From Piromyces finnis (lineage: Eukaryota; Neocallimastigomycota; Neocallimastigomycetes; Neocallimastigales; Neocallimastigaceae): a stretch of 64,000 nucleotides of DNA. The stretch lies in assembly GCA_002104945.1 (NCBI GenBank), contig MCFH01000078.1:125001-189000 (forward strand). The letters are read 5' to 3'. Under the pieces are notes generated by a model that made no database searches, was not told where the DNA came from, and saw nothing but the letters and a program-made list of their open reading frames with translations. The translations under genes were made by a program, and so were the position numbers. Every line of letters starts with the position of its first letter. Position 1 is the first letter of the stretch. Positions 39,153 to 53,400 of the stretch are shown piece by piece.

Positions 39153-40200
39153 ATTTAATAAATTATTTTTTATTGTAATTTAAAAAAAAAGAAAAGTTAG
39201 GTTCTTTTTTTTCCTACCCTCTCATTAATAATATCTAATATTCACGATAAAACAAACAAAATCAGTACAATATAACGAAAAAAAAAAAAAAAAAACAAAT
39301 TAAAATGTAAATTTAATTAAAAATATATATATCATACATTAATTTTTTTTTATAATCAGCGTATATAATTTCTATTTCTATCCGATAATTTATATCTTTT
39401 TTTATAAATTTAGTATAATAAAATAACCATTACAGAATTATTTATTTATAAAATAAAAATAAAAAAGAAAAAAAAATATAAAATATTTAAAAAAAAAAAA
39501 GATGAAAAACAACAATTAATTTAATTGATAATATTTAAAAAAGGAAATAAATATGTAAAAAAATGTTACACATTTATTATATAACCTTTTTTTATATTAT
39601 TACATAGTTTATTATTAAATAAAAATGCTCTTTTTTTTATTTTATTTATCATACCTATTAGTTTTTTTAATAAAAAAAAAAAAAAAATAAAAGATAAAAA
39701 ATATATCCTAAAATAGAATAAAATAATAATAATAAAAAAAAAAAAAAAAAAAAAGAAAAAAGTGTGTTTTAAGAGACCCAAATATATAGATACTTTGTGT
39801 GTGAATATTTTAACCAATTATAATAATAATTTTCGAAATACTTTTATATAATAAGTAATAATTATAAACTTTGTAGTAATAATGAGATTTTAGTTTTAAT
39901 GGAAGTAATCTTTTTAAAGAAATAACAAACTAATTAAGGAGTACCTTTAGATATATATTATATATAAAAAGAATAATAATAGTAACAAGTGGAAAAACTC
40001 AAATTGTATTATTTCATACTTTGTCAATTACATTCCTAAATTTAGAAAATATACATGGTGCAAATCAAGTATATTTTCTAAATTTTTGATTAATACACTA
40101 ATTAATCAAAAATTACCAAACTCATTTTTCCATTTTAAAATCTTTATTTTAATAAATAATTTAAATAAAAATTATTATCAATAGGCCTTTTAATAAAAAG
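39153..40200. other. Intergenic region downstream of pfl
   Basis: A+T-rich sequence with poly-A, poly-T and AT dinucleotide runs, holding the pfl 3' end. Apart from the paired inverted repeats at 40038-40114, nothing recognisable was seen. Confidence 0.6.
40038..40114. repeat. Two overlapping perfect inverted repeats (twin hairpins)
   Basis: The arm AAATTTAGAAAATATAC (40038-40054) pairs perfectly with 40069-40085 across a 14-nt loop. Immediately after, AATTTTTGATTAAT (40081-40094) pairs perfectly with 40101-40114 across a 6-nt loop. The two hairpins share bases 40081-40085, so both full stems cannot form at once. They sit about 100 bp before a G+C-richer relic and could be a transposon end, or may only reflect AT-rich sequence. 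Confidence 0.7.
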
Positions 40201-40720
40201 TTAAATAAGCGTGGAGATGTTAAAGCAATTAAAAACTTTTATTGGGAATATCTCAAAGGAAATTCAATCAAAGCGCAATATTATGATGATAATAAATTTA
40301 TTGAAACTAAAGATTTTATTAAATTATGTTAATTCCATAATCCAGCTATTAAATTTTTTCAGTCAATGTAATTCCAACAGTCCTATCAATAATAATGTAC
40401 ATTCCAAATTAGAACTTAATAAGTGGTGACTTAGGCTATGCCAAAAACACATAATATTCCTTAATCAATTTAAGTGTAAATATTAGGGGGCGGTTGACAC
40501 GTGATCAAATTGACTATAAGAGGCTTAGCATTGTAGTTGTGAAATATCGTACAACGACATGCATCTAATGTACATGGATTAAGTGAGCGTCGAAGCTGAA
40601 GAAACAGTATGACAGACCAGGAGGGTCACAACCACCTAGCAATAGGAATGAGCCAACGTTTCTCTAAGAACCACCATTGGAGCTAACTCTGATCGATGGG
40701 AGAAATGCACTCGGAAGTTA
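40201..40720 (+). pseudogene. Decayed coding relic with poly-A end (family copy A)
   Basis: About 500 bp clearly richer in G+C than its surroundings, ending in about 23 A residues. The first part translates (frame of 40215) as RGDVKAIKNFYWEYLKGNS and on to a stop near 40330. The last part (from 40587) translates as VEAEETV, stop, QTRRV, with further stops, then ANVSLRTTIGANSDRWEKC. The second part matches copy B at 41866 (VNAEETVRQARRA). Frameshifts and several stops make this non-functional. The poly-A end suggests a retrotransposed or transposon-derived sequence. The protein family is not recognised. Confidence 0.55.
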
Positions 40721-40744
40721 AAAAAAAAAAAAAAAAAAAAAATC

Positions 40745-41575
<831 letters not shown>

Positions 41576-41612
41576 ATAATTAGTTAATAATAGTAATAGT
41601 TCTAATAATCCG

Positions 41613-42060
41613 GTGAATATTAATGTGAATGATTATCCTAGTGTGTGTAATAAAATATTTAAATTCCTTCTTGGGGGAAAAAGTTTTAACAATATCAATT
41701 TCAATTCAATGGAATGGAAAGAACTTTGCAAGTGTCAGATTCAATCTGGTACTAACGAAGGAACACCATTCTTGACGGTAACCGCGGAACTTCTAACCAA
41801 AATCATGCCTTTTGTTATTGGCCAGCAATGACCAATGTTCAAGAGGTTTGAAGCAACATCCAAGAGCGTCAATGCTGAAGAAACAGTAAGACAGGCCAGG
41901 AGGGCCAGCGCAACCAATGGAGATCATAATTTTGTCCCATGGCAAATTTTTGATCTTTGACTAGGTGTTCCATTGGAAGTCAAATACAATTTAGTATATT
42001 AGTGGCTTTCTTACTTTGATTAAAATTATTAGAATACATTATACCCAATTTTTATTCATT
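41613..42060 (+). pseudogene. Decayed coding relic (family copy B), frame interrupted by one in-frame TGA
   Basis: An open frame of 72 codons from 41613 ends at TGA (41829-41831). The same frame then continues another 42 codons to TGA at 41958, giving PMFKRFEATSKSVNAEETV and RQARRASATNGDHNFVPWQIF. Without the TGA it would be one stretch of about 115 codons with normal codon use. Sequence around KIMPFVIG and the NAEETVRQARR region recurs in copies C and A. Similarity to copy C continues past the end of the frame to about 42060. The family is unknown to me; an exon of a former gene or a transposon fragment are both possible. Confidence 0.5.
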
Positions 42061-43149
42061 TGTGTTTGTGTTTATTTAAACTTTTTTTTTTTTTTTTTTT
42101 TTTAATTTTTATTATTTTATTTTTATTTTTACTTATAATTTTACTTAAATTAATAAAGTTTAAAAATATTTGTTGCCTTAATAGAAAAGTATATCAGGTA
42201 ATTATTTAAAATCATTGAAAAAAATATATATATTATATTATTTATGCCAATAATTGAATAATGTCTAGGTTTAAAACAACCACTAAGAATATTAATACTA
42301 TTAATATTAAGACAGGTCAGTAAAATTTGGCACTATTAATATAAAGTATAATTTTGCTTTTTTGAAATTATAATATGAAAAAAGCTAATTATTTTTTTTT
42401 TAATTTTGATATTATGATATTGTGAATATCTACTTTGTCATTATAATAGTTTTCCTAGTTAGGCCATCTTTATCACTATAGTTAAACAGATGTTTCTAAT
42501 TGATTATTTATTACTTTTTTTTTCCTTAGTTATACCATCTTTATTGTTAAATCTAAACCGATCTCTTTATTTATTATTATTTTTTAATTAATTATTTTTA
42601 TTTTTTTTACCATGATTTTTACTTCTTATGAATTTTTTTTTGTTTCTATTTCTATTTTCTTATTTTTTTTAATTCTTTTTGTAATCAAAGTAATCAAAAC
42701 TGATATATATATATTTTGTTAAATTATTCACAAAAAGTGATTTAAATTTATAAAGTTTAAAAATACATTGTCTATTTTTAATTATTTTATATCATTACTT
42801 TCTAAATGGCTTTTATTTAAAGTTATAAAAATTAGAATAGTTTAAATTCTTTTTTTAATAAAATGAATTATTTATCATAATAATTATATATTACTTTTTT
42901 TTTATATTTATATAATATATAGTAATAATAATAACAGAAACACAATAATAATAGCAGTTATTGTTCCAATTAATATTTTTTTTTGCATCAATAATTTAGT
43001 TAATATTAAAATATCCATTTATTCTAATGTATCCAAAACATATTTATTTGAGTGTAAAATATAAGAAATAAAAATACATGAGAATAAAAATGAAATAAAC
43101 TTTATAAGACATCAAATTAAAATAAGAACTTGTTTAGTAGCACTATTCG
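42061..43149. other. Intergenic A+T-rich stretch
   Basis: No gene recognised. It contains a T-run near 42081-42103 and a short degenerate duplication: TAGTTAGGCCATCTTTAT near 42464 and TAGTTATACCATCTTTAT near 42526, each followed by a related AAAC-GAT segment. Confidence 0.5.
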
Positions 43150-43440
43150 CTATTATTAAAAAGTCCCTTGAAACCCTTTTTATCAAAATCATGCCTTATG
43201 TTATTGGTTAGGAATGAAAAGTATCGATATTGAAGAAAAATGTAGAAGACTAGCAAGGATGGTGCAACTAAGATTAATTATGATTTTAATTTTACCTTTT
43301 AAGCTATCCAAAAAGTCAATTATAATTGTTATTTTATTTCATGTGTAATAGTGTCCTTTTTTTTATTTCATTTTTTGATTAGAATTATTATAATAAATTA
43401 TACATATTTTTTTTATCCACATATATTCTATTAATAAAGT
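43150..43440 (+). pseudogene. Heavily decayed relic (family copy C), diverged duplicate of copy B
   Basis: AAAATCATGCCTTATGTTAT (near 43187) matches AAAATCATGCCTTTTGTTAT of copy B. The next 60 bases align with the NAEETVRQARR segment of copy B (here reading as IDIEEKCRRLARM in one frame), and the downstream TTTGATTAAAATTATTAGAA-like sequence is also shared. It has multiple stops and no usable frame. This is probably a tandem duplication of the copy B locus, about 1.4 kb away and more decayed. Confidence 0.45.
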
Positions 43441-43569
43441 TTCAGTTTTTTTTGTAGTTGTTAAAGAGTAAAGTGGAAAATAGTTTATGTATACATTTAA
43501 AAATTTAAAGTAATTGTAAATAGAAATTATATATATATTTCAATAATATTATTCATTTAATTTGGCTTT

Positions 43570-45245
43570 ACGACATATTAATATAGATGTTTCACATATC
43601 TATTCTGTAATAGTCGTAGCACCACTATCAGGACAGGAATTTGTAAGAACCTCATTTGTAGAACCATCACTATATACATTATAAACATAATTATTACGAT
43701 TAAATTTAAATGGTAGCATTTAAAACTACTGAGTTTTCATCAACTTTAACCATTACAATGGAGTTATCACTAGTAGTGCCGTAGAAATAATTGTTAGCCC
43801 CAACATTTAAAAGATAAACCTTGGCTGGAGATTGAAGTACAGGAATATACATCATCATTATTATTTATAGAATAAACATTTTTTCTACTTTAGAACATTC
43901 AATTTCATCGGATATTGATGATTTACAATAGAATAATAACCTTTTATACCTTTATCTCCAATATTACTTTGAGTGAGATGGTTTTTATTAACAAGGTAGT
44001 AGTTTTTGTTATCTCAACTCAAACCTGATTCTACACGACATCCTTTATTTTCTATTATTTTAATTAAATGTAAATTTGATAAGATTAAAATAAGATAATA
44101 AAATAAAAATGGTTAATCCATATAAATTTTTAAATATAAAATACACTATAATTATTATTCTTTGTTTTTTTTTTTTTTTTTTAAAAAAAATTCTATTTAA
44201 ATAGGGTTAAATATTTAATCTCTATTACTTATACTATAAGATTCCAGAATCAAAACCAAAAGTACCTCTATTATAACCATTAGTACTTTTCTTTAATGAT
44301 ATATTTTTATTATTTTCTTTTATACTCTGAATTTTTGTATATTTTGGCATGTTCATATATTACTATATAAAGTCGTCATATATACAATATTTTCCTAAAT
44401 CAAGAGCAATGAATTCTGAAATATTACAAGAATTATTTATTTGTACAAGAAGTCGTAATCTCTGTAGAAATACAAGTTGCACTAAAAACAATATAGTTAT
44501 CAGAGTTTATAAAAACATAATTTATTGTTGTTGCTAAACTATTAATTTCAATAGAACTTGAATCAACACTTTCTCTATACAATTTATAATCCTTTGTAAA
44601 ATCACCATATTTAGTACAAGATGGTTCTGATGTAATGAATGCGTTTATTTTTACCTTTTCCAATTAAATAAGTTTCATTATTTAAAATTTTAATATAACC
44701 ATAAGTTTGTTTATATTGATTTTCGACACAATTTCTTAATGCATATTTTATTATATCTGATACATTTTGATCTGATACATTCATAGTTTGAGCTATAGCA
44801 TTTCTATTGAATTTAGTTAAATTAATTCTATTTGGTAATACAATGTTTTAGTAGTTATAAATAATTTTGTATTTTCGTTCAAGGCAATAATCTTATTACC
44901 CTTTATACAATAACCATTAGCAATTTGACTAACATTATAAGAAGATAAACCGATATTAACATTACCAATAGTACATTCATTAATTATTACTTTAAATAAA
45001 AATATATAAATAATAATAAAAGATTATTAATATTATTTTATATATATGTAAATAAATTAAAATACAAATAAAAAATTAAATAGTTTATCATAATAAATAC
45101 CATTATTTAAAATAAAAAAGTAGAAATATTTTCAATCAATTTTTTATCCTTTAATTCTTTTGAATTTAGAGATTATTGCACTTCATCATATCTTTTAATT
45201 CAAGTTTTTTTTATCTTCAGTCCAATATTTAATTGGAATATTACT
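43570..45245 (-). pseudogene. Degenerate partial copy of the neighbouring scaffoldin-like gene
   Basis: The minus strand shows, in the parental order, a remnant of the transglutaminase-domain exon (45245-45170, including KYWTED matching KYWTDDEKL of the intact gene), a type A module (about 45000-44230), and type B/repeat-like pieces (about 44060-43570, including QSPAKVYLLN resembling QSPAIGYYNN). In the A module, PSCTKYGDFTKDYKLYRE matches SSCTKYGDITTDYKLCRD of the intact exon at 59781-60344. Frameshifts and stops break every piece and most exons are absent. Same strand as the intact gene 2 kb away, so probably an old tandem duplicate truncated at its 3' side. Confidence 0.8.
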
Positions 45246-46402
45246 TAAAAAAAAAAAAGATAAATTTACTTTAATATATTTATATAAATGAAACTAAATA
45301 TATATATTTAATATAAAATTAAAATATATTAAATATATATATTTAGTTTCGTTTATTAAAAATACTAAGTAAATAATATAAAAGATATTTAAAAATATAT
45401 AATTTTTAGTATTATTGGTATAGTTTATTGTCCATAACTAAATAAGAAAAAGTAATAATTCAATTGGACATTTATATAAAAATCATGAATTAGTTGAAAA
45501 TAAAAGATCAAATTACCTATATTTCAATACATTTCTTATTGTTAAAATAGTATTATAATAACTAATATGTTTTTATATAATATTTTATTTTTTTTCAATA
45601 AAATAGATAAAAAAAAAATACTAATTAATGTCAAAAGGATAATGATTAAACAAATTAATTAAAATAATTTTTCAATCGATTTTTTTTATCAAGTCTTTAA
45701 ATAAAATGTTTCCTTTTTAAAACTTTTTTATAATTAAAATAATTAGTTAAATTAAACTACCATTTTAAGATTAATAAACTTATATATAATTAATAGTGTT
45801 TAACTTTTTTTCTCTTCATTCATTTATTTTTTCAAGTTACAATAAACAATATAAATAATTAATAACATTTAATTTTATAATCACTTTAAATATTAATAAT
45901 AATTTTTTTTTTAAGAAAGATACAAATTATAAACATATATATATGTATTTTTTTTTTAAAAAAAATAAAATTTTATTATTTCTCTTTCTCTTTTTCTCTA
46001 AACAAAGTTTTATATTTATAAATTAGTGAAAATCCTAATTTAGTCACTTTTAACTTCACTTTATTCTTATAAATTACATATACACAATGATTTAATTAAA
46101 TATCAATTTAATTTTTTTTATTAAAAACTTTAAAAAAAAAAGATGGTAAATAAAAAATAAATTAAAAATTTTATGGAACATCCTAAAAAACAGGATATTT
46201 TTTTTTTTTTAAAAATTTGGAAGTAGTTTAATTAAAAAAAAAAAATAAAAAAATGGAATTATTAATAATTATGCGAAAAAGGCTATACCATGGTTTATTA
46301 AAGGAAAAGAAATAACTAAAATAATTGGAAATATGATTATAATTTACAAAATATTTAATGATATATGAATATATATTTTATTCATGTGTAATAATTATAT
46401 AT

Positions 46403-46437
<35 letters not shown>

Positions 46438-47427
46438 AGAATATATTTTTATTAATAAGTTATTCATTTATAAAATAAGACTGTAATTCATTTTCTTTCT
46501 TCTTTCTACCTATATAGAATTTATTTAATTAAAAGTGAAATGGATAAAAAACTCTCTCCATTTTTTTTTAATTTTTTTTAATAAAACATCCTAAATTGTT
46601 AATTTTAAACAAAAAAAATTAAAGTTTTTAAACTAATCTGAGATTAATTAAAAGATTTTATTATTTTATTTTTTAATTTATTTCTTTTAATCTTTTTGGT
46701 ACCCAATCAAGGAAAAAAAAAGTTACTAAGAAAGCTTTTAGGTAAAGAAAAAAAGTTTTACTATATAATATAATCTTATAATTTTATTTATAATAAATAT
46801 AATGATTTAATATTTTAGTATAATTATAATATTATATATTAATATATATATATATTTTGAGTTATTCTGAATAAATTTTTATAATATTTAAATGTTCATT
46901 CTATTTCTTAAAAGTTCTAATTTTTCATTATGATATAATAAAGTAGATTATTAACAAACATAATCGCAATAGATTTGCTAATTTTTATAACATATTAATG
47001 TATAAATAAATGAAATCATATCTATTTAAAATAAAATATTTTGCATTATAAGAATAAAATAAAAAAAAAAACAGTAATAATAATTATAGTAATATATTAA
47101 GAATATGTATAATGTGTAATTGTATATAATATATTTATATTTTTTTATTATTTTTTTAATACGTGTTATTTAAAATTTTTTGTTATTTTATATATTTGTT
47201 TATTAAATGATTATTAAATTGGTTATATATATAATGAAAAAAATTTTTAATGGATATTAAATAGTAAAGCAATAAAATAGAAAAAGGTTGTATAATTAAA
47301 CAAGGATAAGAGAAATAATAAAAAACAATTAATAATTTTTTTAATATTAAATAATTATAAATTTATTAAATACTAAATCTTAAAGTAATATAAATATATT
47401 TATTTTCCCATTATTATTCTGTATTTA
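45246..47427. other. Intergenic region between the pseudogene copy and the scaffoldin-like gene
   Basis: 2.2 kb of A+T-rich sequence with homopolymer tracts (for example T about 46405-46433). It must contain the 3' end of the large gene. No coding or RNA-gene signal was seen. Confidence 0.6.
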
Positions 47428-50400
47428 TTAAACCAATATAAAGAAAAGGAATATTATATTTAATGTAAAAAGTGTAGTAGTGAGGAGGGATGGATAAAGA
47501 TAATGGAAAGAGGCAGCACTAATATTACATTTCTCCGGATTTTCTTCGCTCTCTTCACATTCAGCATAACCCATTTTTTCAATTGAACAAATTTTTAAAT
47601 CTTTAGTTTCATGATCTAACTGAACGAAATTGTTAATACAAACTAAATTAAAATCGGCTTTCTTTTCCTCGGCATTATAGGTACAATTTGTATAAACGCC
47701 AACTACTGAATCAAGGAAATGACGGCGTTGAAGAACAGCAGTTGAATTGTTATTATTAATAATGGCAGAAAGTGCACTTTGAATTTCTTCAGGATATTCT
47801 TTTGTTAAAGCTACTGGGAAGTTTACAACAACCTTCTTGTTGAAATAACAATGACGAGCCATAACGTGAGTAAGTCGACCGTTAGATTCACAGTAGTAAT
47901 ATTGATTTTCAATGAAATAATATTGACCATGGGCACAATAATAACGACTACATTCTGTAGGTTCTAATTCTTCTGAATCATATATACAATTATATATTTC
48001 TCCAGTTTGGGTTAAGATATATTCTGAATTCGTTATTAATTTACATTCTTCACCTGTCATTTCTTTTTTCTTTTGGCAATGATACATTTCTTCATCTATG
48101 GTATAGTAATATCCAAGAGCTGCTTTTTTTCCCAAGGTAAAGGTGATAATATTATCAGAACTCTTTTCAATTTTATAAATATATTTGGCGTCAGGAGAGG
48201 TAGATATTAAAGCATACCCCGAATTTTCAGGAATCTTCCACTCATTATTATTATAACGAAGTAAAAGTTTGGCTTCTTCATCATAATAATAGCTATCATT
48301 CTCAGGTTCATACACCTTACAAATTGATTTTTCACAACCGTATATTAAAATATTGTCTATTTTCTTTCTGAAATATTGAATAGTACTATTTGTATAACGA
48401 CTTATTAAGTGATATCCGGTAGTTTCAATTCTTTCGGCCTTATTAATACTCATAGAGTATAAATATTTACCATATCCATAAATATTTTTTGTGATGCTTG
48501 TTGCCTTAAAACATTCTCCGGTTTCATGATTTTTGATATCTTTACGAACCACTGCTAATTCCCCCTTATATGTAATACAGAATTCGCGATCATTCATATC
48601 GGCATTTGGTGTACATTTATTATTTTTAAAAATACAAATGATGTCCTTATCGTATGCAAATTTATAACCATTATAATCTGTATTGTAGACAAATATACGT
48701 TTATTGGCATCAGTAAAATAAGTTTGAGTAGTGGGTGTATCCAAAATATGACAACTACTACCATTACAACTGTATAATTTTACATTTTCATCATTATAAG
48801 AAGTAATCTCTTTATCCTTTACAATAATATTCTTTTTGGTGTTAATAAAGTAGTTACCAGCTTCAACAAATTGGAGAACACTACCTTTATCCAAGAGATA
48901 TATATTAGATCCCACTGCGAAATAATTATCGGAATAATCATCTGTTACTTCCACACAATTAGTGATTGTCGTGGTACTTTTGTAGGTGGCAATTTTACTA
49001 TCAATAACATTAGGTTTCACTACCACGTTATCAGTGGCGAAATAGAAAACAGAACGTGTTTCATCGGTGCAAATATTACCAGCTTCTAAATTGGTAGTTG
49101 CTGATTTTTTAATAGCATATGCTTGAGTGATATAACATTTTCTATTATCATATTCGCATATTGGAATAGCATCAATTTCAGCAGTGGTAAGAGCATTACA
49201 TTTACCTAAAACACAACGAATAATACCATAAGATTCATTACTATCTCTGGATGAAATTTTAATTTTTTCATTATGTGGTGTTTGTAATTCTTCATTTTTT
49301 TGGAATTCATTATTATTATCAGTAATATTATCTATTGATAATTCTTTATTGACATGACTAGAATTACTTTTTAGATTGTAGAACTCTTTTTCTACTTCAT
49401 TTTCACGCTTTTTGTTTGAATCTGATATGTTTCGGAGAGCACTTCGGAAAATACCATTGGTAATACTAATGTATTTACATTTACCATTATCTTTACAACT
49501 AATTAAAACACTTGGATTGTTGGAAATATAGAAACCAGTATTTGATTCTTCTATATCGCAATTTATTGTATTACCATTTTCTGTACAATTAATTAAACCA
49601 TTTGAATTTTCACTAGAATCAGCATTATTATAATAATTAACTGAAGGAATAATCTCTACACATAAACTACTGGATGTACATTGAATTAAGCGTTCCTTAT
49701 TATATGTTAAATAATATCCTACCTTTCCTTTTACTTCTTTACATCCTTTTTGTTTGGAACATTCAATAAGTGGATAAAAGTCCCTATTTTCACCAGCATT
49801 TACATATATGATCTTTTTTTGTGAACTAATTTCAGTAAAACTACAACTGTTTTGACCATTGCAATAAATTATTCCTGCACCATCATGAGCTAAATAGAAA
49901 CCTGTCGTCACTGTTTTTGTAGCACAAACATTATTGGAGCATTGTATTAAACTGTTCTTGTCTGAATCATAACCATTATTTTCATAGTATGAAGTTACTT
50001 TAGATTGTTCAACTCTACATTTTGTACCTTTATTTTCACATTTTATTAAGGAGGCATGCTTCGATCTACCAGCTAAATTACTGGTTATGACATATCCAGT
50101 AACATCAGCTTGTGAAAGGTGCTTATTCTCGTTACAGAAAAGTGCCTCTTTATTTTCAGAATTATATAAGTAGGTATAAGGAGTACATTCTGGTCGTATT
50201 ATACATTCCATGTTAGTAGAATCACAATCGTATACTGTTGCATTCTCTTCATTTTTATCTGTTTCTTTCACTAATTTCCCATTTTTATCAATAACCACAA
50301 CACCACTTTGATAGAAACGATTAATGGTATATTGTGTAATTTTAAATAGAATTAACATATCCTTTGTAATTCCTGGGAAGTTACCGGCTAGAATGAATGA

Positions 50401-53400
50401 ATAGGTATAGTAATTCTCTGTATTAGTAGTATATATTGCTGTAGAATTCTTTTGAGGATAGAATAATAATTTATTTTCTTTGTAACAGTAATTACCACCA
50501 ACAGCGTCCTCATCCTTCTTTGGACAATTGCCTTTTTCTGCAATACATATGCCATTGACAGTACCACACTTTATCACAGGATTTTCTGGATCACCAGCAT
50601 TAACATAGTAACCAATATCAACTTTGCGAGTTTCACATCCAGTTTCTTCATTACAAATAATAGTTTGGTTGATTGCTTGATTGTAACCAGAGTTAAGATA
50701 ATAACCTTGGGAGGTGAAATCTCGTTTTAATAAGCATGCTGAAGTATTACATACAATTAAGCCATATAGTTCATCTTCATTCTTACCCAAATAATATGTT
50801 GGTCCCTTAGAAGGAGTTATTTTTTCACAAAAATGATTTGAACAGGATATAACAGCATTTACAAGACTATCAGTTTTTTCAGCATTTACGTAATATTCGA
50901 CAACTGTAGATGGCAGGTCAATACGAATAATTTTGCAACCGTCAATGTTAGTACATTGAATTAATTGATGGTTATCTTTTGCATAATTGGAATTAAGATA
51001 ATATCCAATCACATTTCTATATAATTCTGTACAAGTGATTGCTGTGGTAGTTTCATTTTCCTTACTAGAACATTCAATTATACTATTTTTATTTAAATCG
51101 CCGGCGTTTATATAGTATTCATTACTATTCAAAGTAGGTGATGAAATAGAAACTTGACAACCATTATTTTTACTACATTTAATTAATGGATAATCCTTTT
51201 TATTACTACCATAATTTACATAAACATCCTTAGCTTGAGCATTTTGTATATTACAGGTTACTGTATTAGATGAGTAGGAACATTGAATTAAAGTATCATT
51301 TAAATGATTAGGAAGATAGTTACCAGAATTAACAAAAAACTGTGATAACTTTGAGTCAGTCACGGTGATAGTGGAAAGAATGCAACCCTTTTCTTTATCA
51401 CAAATAATTAATGGAAGTGGCGTGTTATTTTCTAGATCAACAGAACTGTTCAGGTAAACATCACCATCGTGACCATTAATAATATCACAAATTATTTTTG
51501 CTTGTACACTTTTACAACGAATAAGGTTATTTACCAATGGATCATCCTTATTATTTATGGAATCATAGTTAACAAAATATGCAAAACCTTTAATATCTTT
51601 ACTTAATGATAAAATTTCACAAGGTTTACCCTCACGGCATTGAATTAAATCACCTATATCAGAAGAATTAATATAGATACCATTATCTTGCCCATCACCA
51701 AGTTCACATTTTATCATTTTTCCATTATTACTACATATAATTAAATCCTTAATATGTTCAATTTCATGTGGATTTTTAGTAAGATCACTAGCATTTAAAT
51801 AAATTTCATTTCTGGTGGTTAATGCAAAACTATTTCTAGCTTTACATCCATTTTGTTCGGTACAATAAATGATTTGAGAATTATTGAAAGCATTAATATA
51901 AACATCATTATTAACGGTTGGATATATTTCACATTTATCACTACATTGAATAATAGTATCTTTAAGAAGAACAGACTCGGTATGCCCAGCATTAACATAA
52001 TAAATATAATTATTAATATCTGATGTCACTGATACTTCCTTACAGCTCTCTCCTTTTTGACACAAAATAATGGGTTTATTATTTTTTGTAGCTTCGTAGG
52101 CTGCGTTCAAGTAAACATCGTCGTTTTGTGCAGATTCTACTTTACAATCAATAATAGAATTGTTATTGGTACATTTAATTAAATCGTCTTTTAATATTTT
52201 ATCATTGGTTTCATCACTATTAACAAAGTATTGTGGTTTACTAATAATGGCTGTACTAATAGTTAATTCACAAATACCATTTAAACATCTAATTAAATGG
52301 TTTTGAGTATCAGCAGTGGATAAATAATTAGCATTTAGATAGATATGACAACCTGTTTTAAATTCATTTTTTATAATTACGCATTGATTAGCTTTAGAAC
52401 ATTTGATGAGACTCATATTAGTAGTGTCACCACCATTGATATAATACTCAGAAAAAGTATCAGTTGGATTTGTAGCAGCAGCAAGACAACCTTCTTGTTT
52501 TGTACATCTAATAATTTGAGTAGCATTTGCAGCATTTAAATAAATTTGTTTATCAGAAGCTTTAGTCGTGTCTTGAGATGTTGTACAAATTGCAGTTTTG
52601 TTCGATTTGATTTCGCATTGTATTAAAGAATCAGCAAGTTTTTCTGTTTTTCCACCATTAATATAATATTCATTTTTACCTTCAATACTATTATTATTTG
52701 AATATGCATGACAGCCATTATCTTTTGAACAACGAATAAGATAATTTATTTTATCGTAATTTATTGTATCGTAGTTTTTATTTAAAAAGAAGGTTTCATG
52801 AACTTTGATTCCATCAATTATATTGGAAATATCTTTTGTAACACATGAAACAGTTGAAGGATTTGAGCACTCAATTAAAGTATTTACAAGAGATTTAGAG
52901 TCATAAGCACCAGCATTAACATAATATTCAAAAGAATTAGATGAAACTGTATTCGCAGTTGAAAGACATTTTCCTTCAGCACATATAATTAATTGGTTAT
53001 TGTCAGTGCTTTTCTCATTAGTAGTAGTTTTCAAATTGGCATTCAAATAGACATCATTAGCATGTCCATCAACTTCTTTGCATGTTTCTTCACACTTGAT
53101 TAAGAGTTTAATATATGTATTAGTATTATCTGACTTTAGACTTATGGTATCTCTTTCATTGTTGGTGGATGTATTTGCTGTTTCCGCATTAATATAGAAA
53201 ATTGGATTATGACTACTACCAATACCACCATAGGAAGTACATTTTGTATCATAACAATGAATCAATGCTTTATTGTAACTATTAATATATATATTATTAA
53301 CAGCAGCTGTAGTAACAAATTCAACATTAGCTCTTAAGGTAACAGAATTCTTTTCCTTTCCAGATTGAGGTGAAGAGACAGAATCAGTGAATGAAACTTT

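Noticed and set aside
40420-40720. tRNA or SINE head in the G+C-richer patch
   Set aside because: I looked for A-box and B-box spacing and a cloverleaf and found neither; the poly-A end and coding similarity to copy B favour a decayed coding or retrotransposed relic.
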